The notes beneath the pieces were generated by a model. The model was not told the origin of the DNA, did not search any database, and saw only the letters and a program-made list of their open reading frames with translations. The translations under genes and the position numbers were made by a program. Below are positions 33,632 through 45,699 of a stretch of DNA of 64,000 bases, one piece after another (the first letter of the stretch is position 1; each line of letters starts with the position of its first letter). The stretch is taken from the NCBI GenBank assembly GCA_037501455.1, contig JAZIFV010000147.1:1-64000 (forward strand), written 5' to 3'. This stretch comes from Lantana camara. Taxonomy: Eukaryota > Streptophyta > Magnoliopsida > Lamiales > Verbenaceae.

Positions 33632-36600
33632 CGGCCACCTCCTTGATGCACGCGCCACATGCCCAGTAAGAGGACTTCCCGGCACATCGTTTGACGTCGG
33701 CGGCGCGGCCATCCAGGCCGCGACGGCGCCGCACCCGCCTGAAGCTCTCGGCGGCTGCGCCCGTCAGTATAGCGGCGCGATTCCGCCGCCTCCGGCGGTC
33801 TTTTTCAGCGACCCTCTTCGGTTTCCGAGGTTTTGCGACCCCCTGAGTTCATTTCCGGCATCAATTTCACCAGATTTTGGCCGTAGGTGGTGGTTTCGGC
33901 GACGTGTGCGGTGGCAGAATATTCGGCGGCCAACGGGGGCCTTTTCCGGCCATCTTTTGGTCTCGGGCTCTTCACGAAAGTTGTTCGGAACGACGAGAAC
34001 TAGTGGCCATTGATCACGCGACTCCAGATTTGGCGGTTTGGCGGTGGATCGCGGCTGTGCAGCCGCGGCACTAGCTCCGAGGATTTTTCCGGCGAGCTAC
34101 CTTAGGGCTTTCGAAGAGCTCGTCACGGGTAAGACAACGCTTCTTTCGGATCGCATTTTGGTTCACCGGTTTGGAAGTAATTTGAGTTTGAAGATTTTAG
34201 GGTTTTCGTGTTCTTAGATCTGAAATTGGAGGAGATTGACTTGGAATTTCCAGAAATTGATCGAGGATTCGGAACGGGCACGAAGACTTCATTCAGGACT
34301 GATTTTTCGAGATTTTTCCGGTGACCTTCGGCGGCGGCCCGGCCAAATTCCGGTAGCTACAGTGGTGGCCTTCCGGCGGCGTCTGGTCAGAATGTTCTTC
34401 TCATTGTGGTGAGTTCAACGCCACTTTCCGTTCGTTAATCGGACACTCGATCTATTTATTATGAATTATTTTGCGTAATTGTGATTATTTGAATTAATTG
34501 TTTTAAGTGCAAATAAATTGGTTATTGTAGGTTTGTTGATCGAGATGTATTCCAATCGTATACGAAAACATGTATTGAATGGATTGTGATATGCATGAAT
34601 GTTTCGATTTACAATTTGAATCCCGATATGATGAATTTATGCTATGTGTTTAGATAAGAAGGGGTGTTAGTGTAATATTTAGAAACTAATCTTTTATGTG
34701 ACTAAATGAACTTGAATGATATTTTAGAAGAACGAACATGTTGTGATTTCTCTATACGAATTTGAGACGTTCTCAATGTTATGTTTATTGTAAATTGTGT
34801 TTCAAATATAAAATTTTTATACATGAATGATGCTTGAACAATTTAAGACTTGATGCATAATAGGAGTTAGAATTGTAATATCTTGATTTACTCTTACTAC
34901 TCGGAAATGGTATATTATGAATTACGATAAATTGATAATTGTCATGCTTGTAAGTAACTAATTCCTAGTTGAATAATTGTATAAACACTTTAAATGAACA
35001 ATTATGTTTAGCAATCGACTAAGGGGATGTATGTGTAATAATTCTAAACTTTTATAAATAACTTAGGGGATGTAAGTGTAATATTTATGAAACTATGAAT
35101 GTGACTTGAGCTTGTGTACCAAACATGTTGTGAAGTTGTAAAGTATGATCTTAAGTGAATTAAATGCACTCTTTATTTGTATCAAGCATGCTATCTAAGT
35201 ACAACAACTTTGTATGTTTATATGATCAAGTTGCTCTTACTTATGCACTTTACAACTCGTCATGAACTTGATGCTTAATTCTAATATTATAATTGTACCC
35301 TGTGACATTGGATGATTTAATATGCATTTTGTGAATACATTGACTTCCTAAATTGATCTTGCATCTTTGGATATGGAATTGCATGATGGTTGCTTGTAAA
35401 TATGACCTTGTTGAGCATTGATATACCTTGAATGACCACGACACCTTATCAAAGCACAACATGAACACTTATGCATAACCACGATCATGTTGAGCAACGC
35501 CGTGCGTCTTGTTTGGTTCATATAGAGTCTAAGTCTGGGCTTCTATATGTCTTGTCACAGAGTTTGGTGGTGCCGGTGGGCCCGAGGTTTAGAGTGTTTG
35601 GCCCTTCACACTCTCAGACTATACTTTCACGAGGTGAGGTTTAGGATTTTGTATAGTTATCCGACCTATGGCCTTAATATACTGATTTCAACCCTTGCAT
35701 GCGAGTATATCAATTATAAATTCGTATGTGTTGGATACGATATGTTTATGACCTTGTGAATCAGCTCTGTTTTTGGAAAATTAGATATGAAGGCATATGT
35801 AAGTTGTTTTGAAAAGTAATGTTATGTTATGCTTCTGTAGCGAGTTGATCATGAAATATTGGCATCTGTATGTATGTATGTATGTGGATCCGAGGAGCTA
35901 TGGGTAAGGAGCCCCCAGGACGGTTAGGGCCGTCGGGGATATACCTGTGCGTAGTTTCATTTGAGATATCTTCGCGCGACTCAGGGAGATAGGGAAGGCG
36001 TGATATCTTGAGCCTTCGGTGTACAGCCGAGGAGGACTCTTGTGGGTTCGCTACCTCTTGAGGGTATGCCTGTTATGGATGGTTTGGGGACAGTACATCC
36101 CCTCCACCATTGATGTGAGGGTTGGATTGATTTTTGTATTCTATGTTTGATATGTTCTGAGGAGTAAAGGTTGGAAGCTCGTACTCGCCAAGCATGTGTT
36201 CTGTTCTTTCTGGGAATCATGAATCGAGATAGAGTTTCTGAAATGTTTTCTAAAGCTTATACTTATAACTATCTTTTGGGTACTTTTGGAAATGTCTTTG
36301 GTATGCAACACATATCTCCGGTTCATGAGTCCACCCTTCTGATATGTGCAATGCTCTATATATATATAGTGGGTGTGCGTTAGCCCCCCTCACTCAGTCA
36401 GTTGACTGACACCTCATTTTATCTTTTAGTTCCCATGGCCCCGAGAAAATGGCCCTGCGCTTTTTATTTTTAAAATGGCGCTTTTATACTGGGAACGGCC
36501 CTTCCGGCTTGTAAGCCAAAATGGGAACGGCCGTTCCCAATGCGCGCGCTGTCTTGAGTTCAAAGGAGTGGGAACGGCCGTTCCCAGAATGAACTGGGGA

Positions 36601-36828
36601 CGGGAAGGGCCGTTCCCGCTCCTCTGCAAGTGCAGAAACAGAGCAGAACAGGGGAGGTTCTCGGGACAAAACAATCACAACCAAAACATCATCAAATCTA
36701 TCCTAACTTGCAAGATTTCTGGGAACTAACATGTATACATGTTGAATATACAACAAGATGCAACAAAAACACTTAAATCATGCTTAATTATTGAGATTCA
36801 CACCTTCATGTTCATACTCAAATATACG
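33632..36828 (+). repeat. tandem unit 2 of the triplicated LTR body
   Basis: Same content as unit 1, 3197 bp, with a few percent substitutions. Donor-like CACGG|GTAAGA at 34128/34129. Ends in filler 36432-36828. Confidence 0.93.
36432..36828 (-). mobile_element. filler 2 with palindromes
   Basis: Near-identical to filler 1. Perfect GGGAACGGCCGTTCCC at 36523-36538 and 36570-36585. Confidence 0.65.
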
Positions 36829-39628
36829 CGGCCACCTCCTTGATGCACGCGCCACATGCCAAGTAAGAGGACTTCCCGGCACATTGTTTGACGTCGGCGG
36901 AGCGGCCATCCAGGCCGCGACGGCGCCGCACCCGCCTTAAGCTCTCTGCGGCTGCGCCCGTCAGTATAGCGGCGCGATTCCGCCACCTCCGGCGGTCTTT
37001 TTCAGCGACCCTCTTCGGTTCCCAAGGTTTTGCGACCCCCTGAGTTCATTTACGGCATCAATTTCACCAGATTTTGGCCGTAGGTGGTGGTTTCGGCGAC
37101 GTGTGCGGTGGCAGAATATTCGGCGGCCAAAGGGGGCCTTTTCCGGCCATCTTTTGGTCTCGGGCTCTTCACGAAAGTTGTTCGGAACGACGAGAACTAG
37201 TGGCCATTGATCACGCGACTCCAGATTTGGCGGTTTGGCGGTGGATCGCGGCTGTGCAGCCGCGGCACTAGCTCCGAGGATTTTTCCGGCGAGCTACCTT
37301 AGGGCTTTCGAAGAGCTCGTCACGGGTAAGACAACGCTTCTTTCGGATCGCATTTTGGTTCACCGGTTTGGAAGTAATTTGAGTTTGAAGATTTTAGGGT
37401 TTTCGTGTTCTTAGATCTGAAATTGGAGGAGATTGACTTGGAATTTCCAGAAATTGATCGAGGATTCAGAACGGGCACGAAGACTTCATTCAGGACTGAT
37501 TTTTCGAGATTTTTCCGGTGACCTTCTGCGGTGGCCAGGCCAAATTCCGGTAGCTACAGTGGTGGCCTTCCGGCGGCGTCTCGTCAGAATGTTCTTCTCA
37601 TTGTGGTGAGTTCAACGCCACTTTCCGTTCGTTAATCGGACACTCGATCTATTTATTATGAATTATTTTGCGTAATTGTGATTATTTGAATTAATTGTTT
37701 TAAGTGCAAATAAATTGGTTATTGTTGGTTTGTTGATCGAGATGTATTCCAATCGTATACGAAAACATGTATTGATTGGATTGTGATATGCATGAATGTT
37801 TCGATTTACAATTAGAATCCCGATGTGATGAATTTATGCTATGTGTTTAGATATGAAGGGGTGTTAGTGTAATATTTAGAAACTAATCTTTTATGTGACT
37901 AAATGAACTTGAATGATATTTTAGAAGAACGAACATGTTGTGATTTCTCTATATGAATTTGAGACGTTCTCAATGTTATGTTTATTGTAAATTGTGTTTC
38001 AAATATAAAATTTAGATACATGAAGGATGCTTGAACAACTTAAGACTTGATGCATAATAGGAGTTAGAATTATAATATCTTGATTTACTCTTACTACTCG
38101 GAAATGGTATATTATGAATTACGATAAATTGATAATTGTCATGCTTGTAAGTAACTAATTCCTAGTTGAATAATTGTATAAACACTTTAAATGAACAATT
38201 ATGTTTAGCAATCGACTAAGGGGATGTATGTGTAATAATTCTAAACTTTTATAAATAACTTAGGGGATGTAAGTGTAATATTTATGAAACTATGAATGTG
38301 ACTTGAGCTTGTGTACCAAACATGTTGTGAAGTTGTAAAGTATGATCTTAAGTGAATTAAATGCACTCTTTATTTGTATCAAGCATGCTATCTAAGTACA
38401 ACAACTTTGTATGTTTATATGATCAAGTTGCTCTTACTTATGCACTTTACAACTCGTCATGAACTTGATGCTTAATTCTAATATTATAATTGAACCCTGT
38501 GACATTGGATGATTTAATATGCATTTTGTGAATACATTGACTTCCTAAATTGATCTTGCATCTTTGGATATGGAATTGCATGATGGTTGCTTGTAAATAT
38601 GACCTTGTTGAGCATTGAAATGCCTTGAATGACCACGACACCTTATCAAAGCACAACATGAACACTTATGCATAACCACGATCATGTTGAGCAACGCCGT
38701 GCGTCTTGTTTGGTTCATATAGAGTCTAAGTCTGGGCTTCTGTATGTCTTGTCACAGAGTTTGGTGGTGCCGGTGGGCCCGACGTTTAGATTGTTTGGCC
38801 CTTCACACTCTCAGACTTTACTTTCACGAGGTGAGGTTTAGGATTTTGTATAGTTATCCAACCTATGGCCTTAATATACTGATTTCAACCCTTGCATGCG
38901 AGTATATCTATTATAAATACGTATGTGTTGGATACGATATGTTTATGACCTTGTGAATCAGCTCTGTTTTTGGAAAATTAGATATGAAGGCATATGTAAG
39001 CTGTTTTGAAAAGTAATGTTATGTTATGCTTCTGTAGCGAGTTGATCATGAAATATTGGCATCTGTATGTATGTATGTATGTGGATCCGAGGAGCTATGG
39101 GTAAGGAGCCCCCGGGACGGTTAGGGCCGTCGGGGATATACCTGTGCGTAGTTCCTTTTGAGATATCTTCGCGCGACTCAGGGAGATAGGGAAGGCATGA
39201 TATGTTGAGCCTTCGGTGTACAGCCGGGGAGGACTCTTGTGGGTTCGCTACCTCTTGAAGGTATGTCTGTTATGGATGGTTTGGGGACAGTACATCCCCT
39301 CCATCATTGATGTGAGGGTTGGATTGATTTTTGTATTCTATGTTTGATATGTTCTGAGGAGTAAAGGTTGGAAGCTCGTACTCGCCAAGCATGTGTTCTG
39401 TTCTTTCTGGGAATCATGAATCGAGATAGAGTTTCTGAAATGTTTTCTAAAGCTTATACTTATAACTATCTTTTGGGTACTTTTGGAAATGTCTTTGGTA
39501 TGCAACACATATCTCCGGTTCATGAGTCCACCCTTCTGATATGTGTTATGCTCTATATATATACAGTGGGTGTGCGTTAGCCCCCCTCACTCAGTCAGTT
39601 GACTGACATCTAATTTTATCTTTTAGTT
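36829..39628 (+). repeat. tandem unit 3 (no filler), continuing to the LTR 3' end
   Basis: Collinear with units 1 and 2 up to TTTTAGTT (39621-39628). It then continues TGCAG|GTTTCTTTTGG, the only copy that keeps the acceptor-like AG (39631-39632), and on to the LTR end at 40182. Donor-like CACGG|GTAAGA at 37325/37326. Confidence 0.93.
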
Positions 39629-39884
39629 GCAGGTTTCTTTTGGCTTGAGCTAGGCGTATGTGAGTCTTCTGGGTCACACTTGTTGGTTTAATCGGTGTTA
39701 AGATGCATTTGTCACATACTCTATTTATGTTATGTATTCTTATTTCGCTTTTGGAGATTATGTTTTATGCTTTACTTAGACTTAAACCCGTGTGGGGTTA
39801 GTATGCTAGCATTTGGATGTAATTAGCTATTCTGCTGATACTTATATTGGTTTATTACGTTGCGATGATTTGAGATTCGGGACT

Positions 39885-39975
39885 AGGTATCTATGCTAGT
39901 TGAACCCGTCACCTGTTATGTATGCTGCTATTCGGGATTAGGTATCTATGCTAGTTGAACCCGTCATTTATTTTG
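39885..39975 (+). repeat. two copies of the conserved GGTATCTATGCTAGTTGAAC motif
   Basis: TTCGGGACTAGGTATC and TTCGGGATTAGGTATC each lead into TATGCTAGTTGAACCCGTCA. The motif is present once or twice in the LTRs of several families at the same place, upstream of the terminal module. Role unknown. Confidence 0.75.
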
Positions 39976-40187
39976 TACGTTGATTTAATTGCTTCCGCTA
40001 TCTGATGATAAATGTTTAAATTGCTTCCGCGCTCTGAGTCTGTCGAGTTAGATCCGCCTAGCCTAGTGTGTGAGTTGGTCTCCCATTCGCTTTGATTCGG
40101 ATTCGGGCATGGACTTTCCATTTCGTGACCGGATCTGGGTCTTAGTGCGGGGGATGTGGCATCCTCCGTTTGGGGTGTTACATATAT

Positions 40188-40693
40188 TATGTAACTTTTC
40201 CTCACCGGTTCCTTTTGAACTGACCTACTTTACCTTTCGCGTCCGCAGGTTGCGTTTTGGAGTCAAGCTAGGCGGGGTCTTTCTTGAGAGTCTTGTCTTG
40301 AGTCTAGTTTTGTACCATACTCTATGGTTGATGTTATGCTTTCGGATTTACTTTGGATTATTATGTATGGAGTTGATGATGTTTTATTGCCAGTTTGGAC
40401 CGTGTTGGTCACAAGGTTGATTTACATTCTGCACCTTGAGCATTTTGTGCTGGACCGCGATGGTCACTTTATTTGATGAATGAATGAATTTATGCACTTG
40501 TTATGTTTCGATTTAAGCTTCTGTATACTTGTGTTTGATTTACTCGCTTTGTGAGTCTAGTACCGCTTAGCTAGGATGTATGTCCGTTTGTCACCGCTTG
40601 TTCCGGTCTTGGTGGGTATATGGATAGCAATTCTATATACAAGCCAGGTTCGTACCGCGGGATAGGCGTGGATGCCCTCAACGGGGCGTTACA
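40188..40693 (+). mobile_element. 5' LTR of element B2, last part
   Basis: Resumes LTR B2 and ends GGGGCGTTACA at 40693. Carries CGGTTC (40206-40211), loop CTTTT, GAACTG (40217-40222), CTGAC and acceptor GTCCGCAG|GTTGCG (AG 40247-40248). Confidence 0.9.
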
Positions 40694-40705
40694 GCCCTAT
40701 TTGGT

Positions 40706-40718
40706 TGGCATCAGAGCC
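40706..40718 (+). other. primer-binding site of element B2
   Basis: TGGCATCAGAGCC, one mismatch from the initiator tRNA-Met site, 12 bp after the LTR end. Confidence 0.85.
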
Positions 40719-40941
40719 AAAGGTTCAAAACCAGGCTCTTGAGTCGTCTCAAGTCGTCTAGGTTGTACAGCATAGGGATAATGTGCTTTCGTGTTTATTT
40801 ATTTTGCTTTTGCATATAACTTTATGTTACTTATATCTTGTTAATTCTTGCTTTTAATTTATGTAATTGCATTTCTTACTTGATATTATGTGACATGAGC
40901 ATATGACTAACCAACATGAATACATAATTGAATTGTGTAGG

Positions 40942-41991
40942 ATGCCTCCACGTCGTCGTAACCGTTCTCCGGCTCGTGGAAATGAGCAAGATCCTACGAG
41001 AAATAATCAAAATCCACCTCCACCGCTGCCTCTACCTAACGTAGCGAATCTTATGGCCCTTATGACTCAGTTTGTGCAGGCTAATGCACAACCAGCCGCA
41101 CAAGCACCTCCTCCGGTACCCCCTCCACCGCCGGCACCAATTGAGAGTGTTTATGATCGGTTTAGTAGACGTCGTCCACCTACACTTTCGGGTACTACGG
41201 ATGACATGAAAGCGGAGTATTGGATCACCACTATTGAGAGGATCTTCTGGGTTGTCACTTGCATCGAAACGGAGAAGCCTTTGTGTGCTATCGATCTTCT
41301 TCGTGATGAGGCTTATAATTGGTGGCGTAGCACCATATCTCGCCTTAGGTTTGGTGAAGATAATATGACATGGGAGATATTTGCTAGAGATTTTCGGGCA
41401 CACTACATACCAAAACAAGCAAGGAAGCGCCGTGAGAGGGAATTCATGAATTTGGACCAAAGGAACATGTCCGTAACCGAGTACATTGCCGAGTTCAACC
41501 GGTTGTCCCCATATGCACCTCATATCACCGATAAGGAAGACCACAAGTGTGAGAAGTTTGTAGAAGGGCTTTGTGTGGAGCTAGCAAGATCCTTGGCTCT
41601 GGTACATATTGATAATTGGGCCGATGCTACCGGGTTAGCTCCGAAGGTTGAAGCAGAAGAACAAAGGTTTGGGACTAAGAAGAATGTTGCTAATTTTGGC
41701 TCTGGTTCGGGATTTAAAAGGGCAGCTCCACAATCATTTTCTAAGTCACCACAACCATTTTCTAAAGGCCGTATGATGGGGAATAAGGGGAAAGGAAACC
41801 AAGCTCCACAAGTTTCTAAGAAACGTGATCCGTGGGAACATTGTGGGAGTCTTACACACTTCGCGGATAATCGTTGGAAGAAGTAAGAAAAGTGCTTCAA
41901 TTGTGGCAGCCCTAAGCATATGGTGAGAGATTGTGATCAACCAAAACCACAAGGATCGGGTGGTGGGACTAAGTACGGTAAGTTATTTTAA
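40942..41991 (+). pseudogene. gag of element B2, open for 315 codons then a stop before the zinc knuckle
   Basis: Start chosen at ATG 40942 (MPPRRRNRSPARG), which matches the B gag start and follows GTGTAGG after the leader. Layout: basic N-terminus, proline-rich linker (PPPLPLPNVANLMALMTQF; PPPVPPPPPAP), capsid-type core with FSRRRPPTLSGTTDD, YWITTIERIFWV, DEAYNWWRSTISRL, FRAHYIPKQARKRRE and EYIAEFNRLSPYAPHI, then a GSGSGFKRA linker. A first knuckle is damaged (WEHCGSLTHFADNRW has lost two cysteines). A stop at 41884-41886 precedes an intact second knuckle CFNCGSPKHMVRDC. The element is cut off soon after (about 41991); no pol remains. The long open frame suggests late decay. Confidence 0.9.
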
Positions 41992-42168
41992 GTTCCTATG
42001 CACACGTTGACAAGTTGTTCCTATGCCGTACGACATAAACTGACTCAATCATGACACGTGCCAGATCAGAGCGAACGGGGACTTACTCACTCACTATGCT
42101 AGGCGGGAACTAAACCTTCGAAACCATACAGAATGTACAAAGGGGAAAACAGGTACGGAAGCAAAGCA
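41992..42168 (-). mobile_element. element F: leader piece and LTR 3' part, minus strand, with internal deletion
   Basis: 42013-42055 is the reverse complement of the leader seen in element D at about 49625-49670 (CGGTTTAGGTCGTACGGCAT-type). It joins, without PBS or LTR terminus, to minus-strand LTR sequence containing AGCGAACGGGGACTTACTC and GCTAGGCGGGAAC. About 130 bp, including the LTR end and PBS, is missing compared with D. The element meets truncated B2 head-on here. The LTR continues after insertion E. Confidence 0.65.
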
Positions 42169-42637
42169 TGTAGCACCCCAAGCAGTGGGGTACCATACCC
42201 CCGCACTATGACCCGACATGTGTACGAAATGGAAAGTCCGCACACGCACCACGCCACAGCGAACGGGTGACAAACGAAAAATCCAACCTATGCTAGGCGG
42301 TACTACCCTGTACAAATGAAAGAATGCAAAAACATAACAGCGAAAGCAATACGAAATGCTGACTTTTCGAAAACTTTTCATACAATAAAGATGATAGCAT
42401 CATCAATCATACATCAAAACCAACTATACAGGTTCAACTAAATAATCAATCCTGTCCTATCCTGTCCCGAACAATTATACATTCGATTCATAACTTCAAA
42501 CATGCACGCAACATAACTTACACAGAATTTACAAACATAATTCAGAACAAAAAGCTTAACAACTCCGATAAACTGACATAGACTCAATAGACACTAACAG
42601 CCGCCTAGCACGAACTCCAAAGACTTCCAAAGCTAAC

Positions 42638-42697
42638 CTGCAAACTAAAAACATAGGTGGGGCTAGGGTCAGTCCATTGACTGAGCGAGGGGGCTAA
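42638..42697 (-). promoter_or_regulatory. conserved hairpin/acceptor module, LTR E
   Basis: Minus strand: GTTAGCCCCCTCGCT, CAGTC, loop AATG, GACTG (42683-42670), CTGAC, pyrimidine-rich stretch, TTTGCAG|GTTAG with AG about 31 nt from the stem. Confidence 0.55.
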
Positions 42698-42873
42698 CAC
42701 AAATATATACATATACGACATGATTGGTATGCATGAATGGAATGAGGTAGGAAAGGAATGAACTTTGTAATGGAATGAACAAAGGAATGGAATGACTTTA
42801 TTATGGCATTGCTATGATTGGTACGCCAAGTAATAAAGTTAGGAATGAAATAAAAATTTTAAACTTATTTCCT

Positions 42874-42892
42874 TAATAATAATAATAATAAT

Positions 42893-42932
<40 letters not shown>
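42874..42932. repeat. (AAT)n microsatellite
   Basis: About 19 AAT units with one interruption (ATATTAATAA), inside the TIR element. Confidence 0.95.
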
Positions 42933-43099
42933 GTATATAATTACAAATATTTTTATATTAAATATATATTTTAAATTTTTTATTTTGAGTAACTATATAT
43001 TTTCATATATAAATATATTATTACTATTTTATATCGAACGTGTTATATATATGACATTTACTATATGTACTATATATATGTGAGTGCGAGAGTGAGATT

Positions 43100-43139
<40 letters not shown>
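43100..43139. repeat. (TA)n microsatellite
   Basis: About 19 TA units inside the TIR element. Confidence 0.95.
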
Positions 43140-43141
<2 letters not shown>

Positions 43142-45699
43142 TGCATAGATTATGTATTAATTATTTATTATATTTAATATATTTTTTGGCATTTAAAAAT
43201 AAATTTTAATATAAATATCAAAATTCGTTCTTTATAAAATATTTGAATTTATAAAATTTTATAAATAAAATAATATTTTGTACATGTTTTTTAAATATAT
43301 AATATATTTATATTTATATATATTTAATATAATTTATTAAATTTTCAACTTGATTAATAGTATTTTATTTTTATTTATGAAAATAACAAAATATAATATG
43401 CATTTAATAAATATGTGATGACAATATAAAAATAATAATAAATTTTAAACATTGGGAATGGCTAATACCATGGGGGACCAAAGGAATGGGTAATACCATG
43501 CTTGTGGGAATGGGCATTACCGAGGGAATGAGTATTCCTAATCATGTTTTGGTACCAATCATGGGTTTAGGAATGGACGCAGTAATACCCATTCCATTCT
43601 CACCCCATTCCATCATACCAATCATGCCGATAGAGCAAAGCACGTATTAAACAAAAGACTATGAACCGGGAATAGGGTTTTACATACTAAAGCCATTTTC
43701 CAAAAGAACTCATACTTATTCATATATTCGTATATTCTCAAGTTTGAAAACTCGCAAGGATTCATAGATTCAAAAACGCATATGGATTCATATTAAAACT
43801 CATAGGGATTCAAATAGATTCAGACCGATTCATAACTTAGCATAGAAATCTCATATTGAAATCAAACTCTCCTATCCCGTTTCATAATCAACATAACAAA
43901 AGAATTCAAATACCCGGCGAGTACGGGTCTCCAACCTTACTCCTTAATCAAAAGATTCATAAGGAAGCATAAACTCATAAATTCATAAGATTCATAGATT
44001 CATATTCTTGTATTCCAACCTTCTCCGGAAGTCTGCACGCGGGTTACGGGCCCACATCGTGCAACTCAATATACGTGGGGTCGTGAACCCACAACGTACC
44101 TTCTCCGGCCCCAGCCGAAGGCTCAAAGCACCACACCTTCTCCATCTCCCTCAGAGTCGCGCGTAGGTAATTCAAAGGAGAGTATGCACAGGGGTGATAA
44201 CCGGCGACCCCAACAGCCGCACCGGGTCTCCCTTACCCACACCTCCGGGGCCCAAGGATTCAAATAGATTCGTATAGATTCAAATAGATTCATAAGAAAC
44301 ATACCTAACTCGCGAAACCTAGAAACATATGATTCATACTTAAGAAATATACCTTACCGTGTAACTCGGGATATGCTATACACGTACCTCTCCGTGTCTT
44401 CCAAATTCATAAGATGCTAAGAAGATCCATAGTTCACTTGACACCATACAGTTTGGAGCATAGCCTCGTTGCAAAATCATTTTAAGCTTATATATACCCA
44501 TACGTATAATTTCAGAAGAATTCATATGAAATCGAATGACAAGATTTATAACATATCATAAGACATATATTTAATATATGTATAATAGTATATTCGCATG
44601 CAGGTTTGAAAACGAGCACATAGGGTCATAGGTCGCATTAACTAAAAGAAAACAAACCTAAAGCTCACCTGACACCAAACAAAGTCGAAGACACCGTAAA
44701 TGGTCCACCCCGGAACCTGCACGACCACAAGTCACCACCCCGGGTGCACCTGAACCAACTGGACACACAAAACACAACACAAGGCTCAGACTCAGACTCA
44801 AATAACCACACAGAGACGCACGGCACAAGCTCTAACACATAAGAGATGCAATCACATAAGTAGGATTCAAATTCATATCAATTACTTACAAAACATATCA
44901 TTATATAGATTAGAGAAATCATATTAACTCATATATTGCATAACATATCTATATTCGTGCAATTAAACCATTCTTACGTGCAAAGGTTTCTAATTTAATC
45001 ATATAAGTCTCATTCAATTCATATATCGCATAAAAGATTCATATATTGCACCTTTACACAGCAAACAAATCAAATCAAATTCACATATCACATTTCATAA
45101 AATTGCACATAATACCAAGCCAAATAAATCATATATTAGCATGCTATGAATTATTTAAAGATCACGAACTTACATAACAAGTTCCAACCGAATCATAGAA
45201 TGCACAAACGAAGGATATTAAGTTATTCAATTATGCAAGGTTTCGTATAATTTTATAATGCATAATGAATTCACAAGTTTCATAATAGATCAATTTACAA
45301 TTAACGTGATTAAACCTTAATTCAAAGTTTCAAGGTTATACATACTAACTTCTTATAACGAAATCATAATTAGCATATTTATTTACCAAGTGACAAGGTT
45401 TAATTAATTCAAGTTATGCAAATTTATATTCTCCTAAAATTACATAAATGCTCCTTGTACAATAATCATGTTCAAACGGTAGTCATAAACGATGCTAATA
45501 TCAACAACGAATCACAAACTCATTTATTCCACAATTTATTACATATTTTCAGATTCCATACAACACATATTCCTCAAATTACTAAGCATACATGAACGAA
45601 TTACAAATTAGAGCAATTAACAATTAATTCGTAAAACTTCAGAAATTTAAAACAAATCAACAGGACACCCGATTGACGAACGGAAAGTGGCGTTGAACT

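Larger units (their letters stand above)
29606..40182 (+). mobile_element. solo-LTR-type insertion, family C, with internally triplicated body, TSD TATAT
   Basis: Starts TGTGACGCCCCG and ends GGGGTGTTACA, flanked by TATAT at 29601-29605 and 40183-40187. LTR B2 continues on each side. A simple copy would be about 4.2 kb; this one is 10,577 bp because the segment from 30431 recurs with period ~3.2 kb (copies at 30431, 33632 and 36829). The first two copies end in a ~398-bp filler. The third runs on into the normal LTR 3' end. Copies are close to identical, so amplification is recent. No coding product. Confidence 0.93.
42719..43626. mobile_element. 908-bp TIR element (MITE-like) in LTR E
   Basis: Ends CATGATTGGTATG... 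and ...CATACCAATCATG, 13-bp perfect terminal inverted repeats followed by imperfect arms rich in GGAATG/CATTCC. The interior is nearly all A/T, with an (AAT)n tract and a TA tract. CGA occurs at 42716-42718 and, offset by one base, at 43628-43630, so a 3-bp duplication is possible. No transposase. Neighbouring LTR sequence is continuous on both sides. Superfamily not established. Confidence 0.75.

Noticed and set aside
32052..39580. Identical 60-84 codon frames repeated three times at ~3.2-kb spacing
   Set aside because: They are repeated because the LTR body is triplicated. They lie on both strands, match no known domain and fall in the predicted intron.
29606..40182. Reading the insertion as three separate LTRs or a two-LTR element
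   Set aside because: Only one LTR start and one LTR end exist, no PBS or PPT lies between, and TATAT flanks the whole unit.
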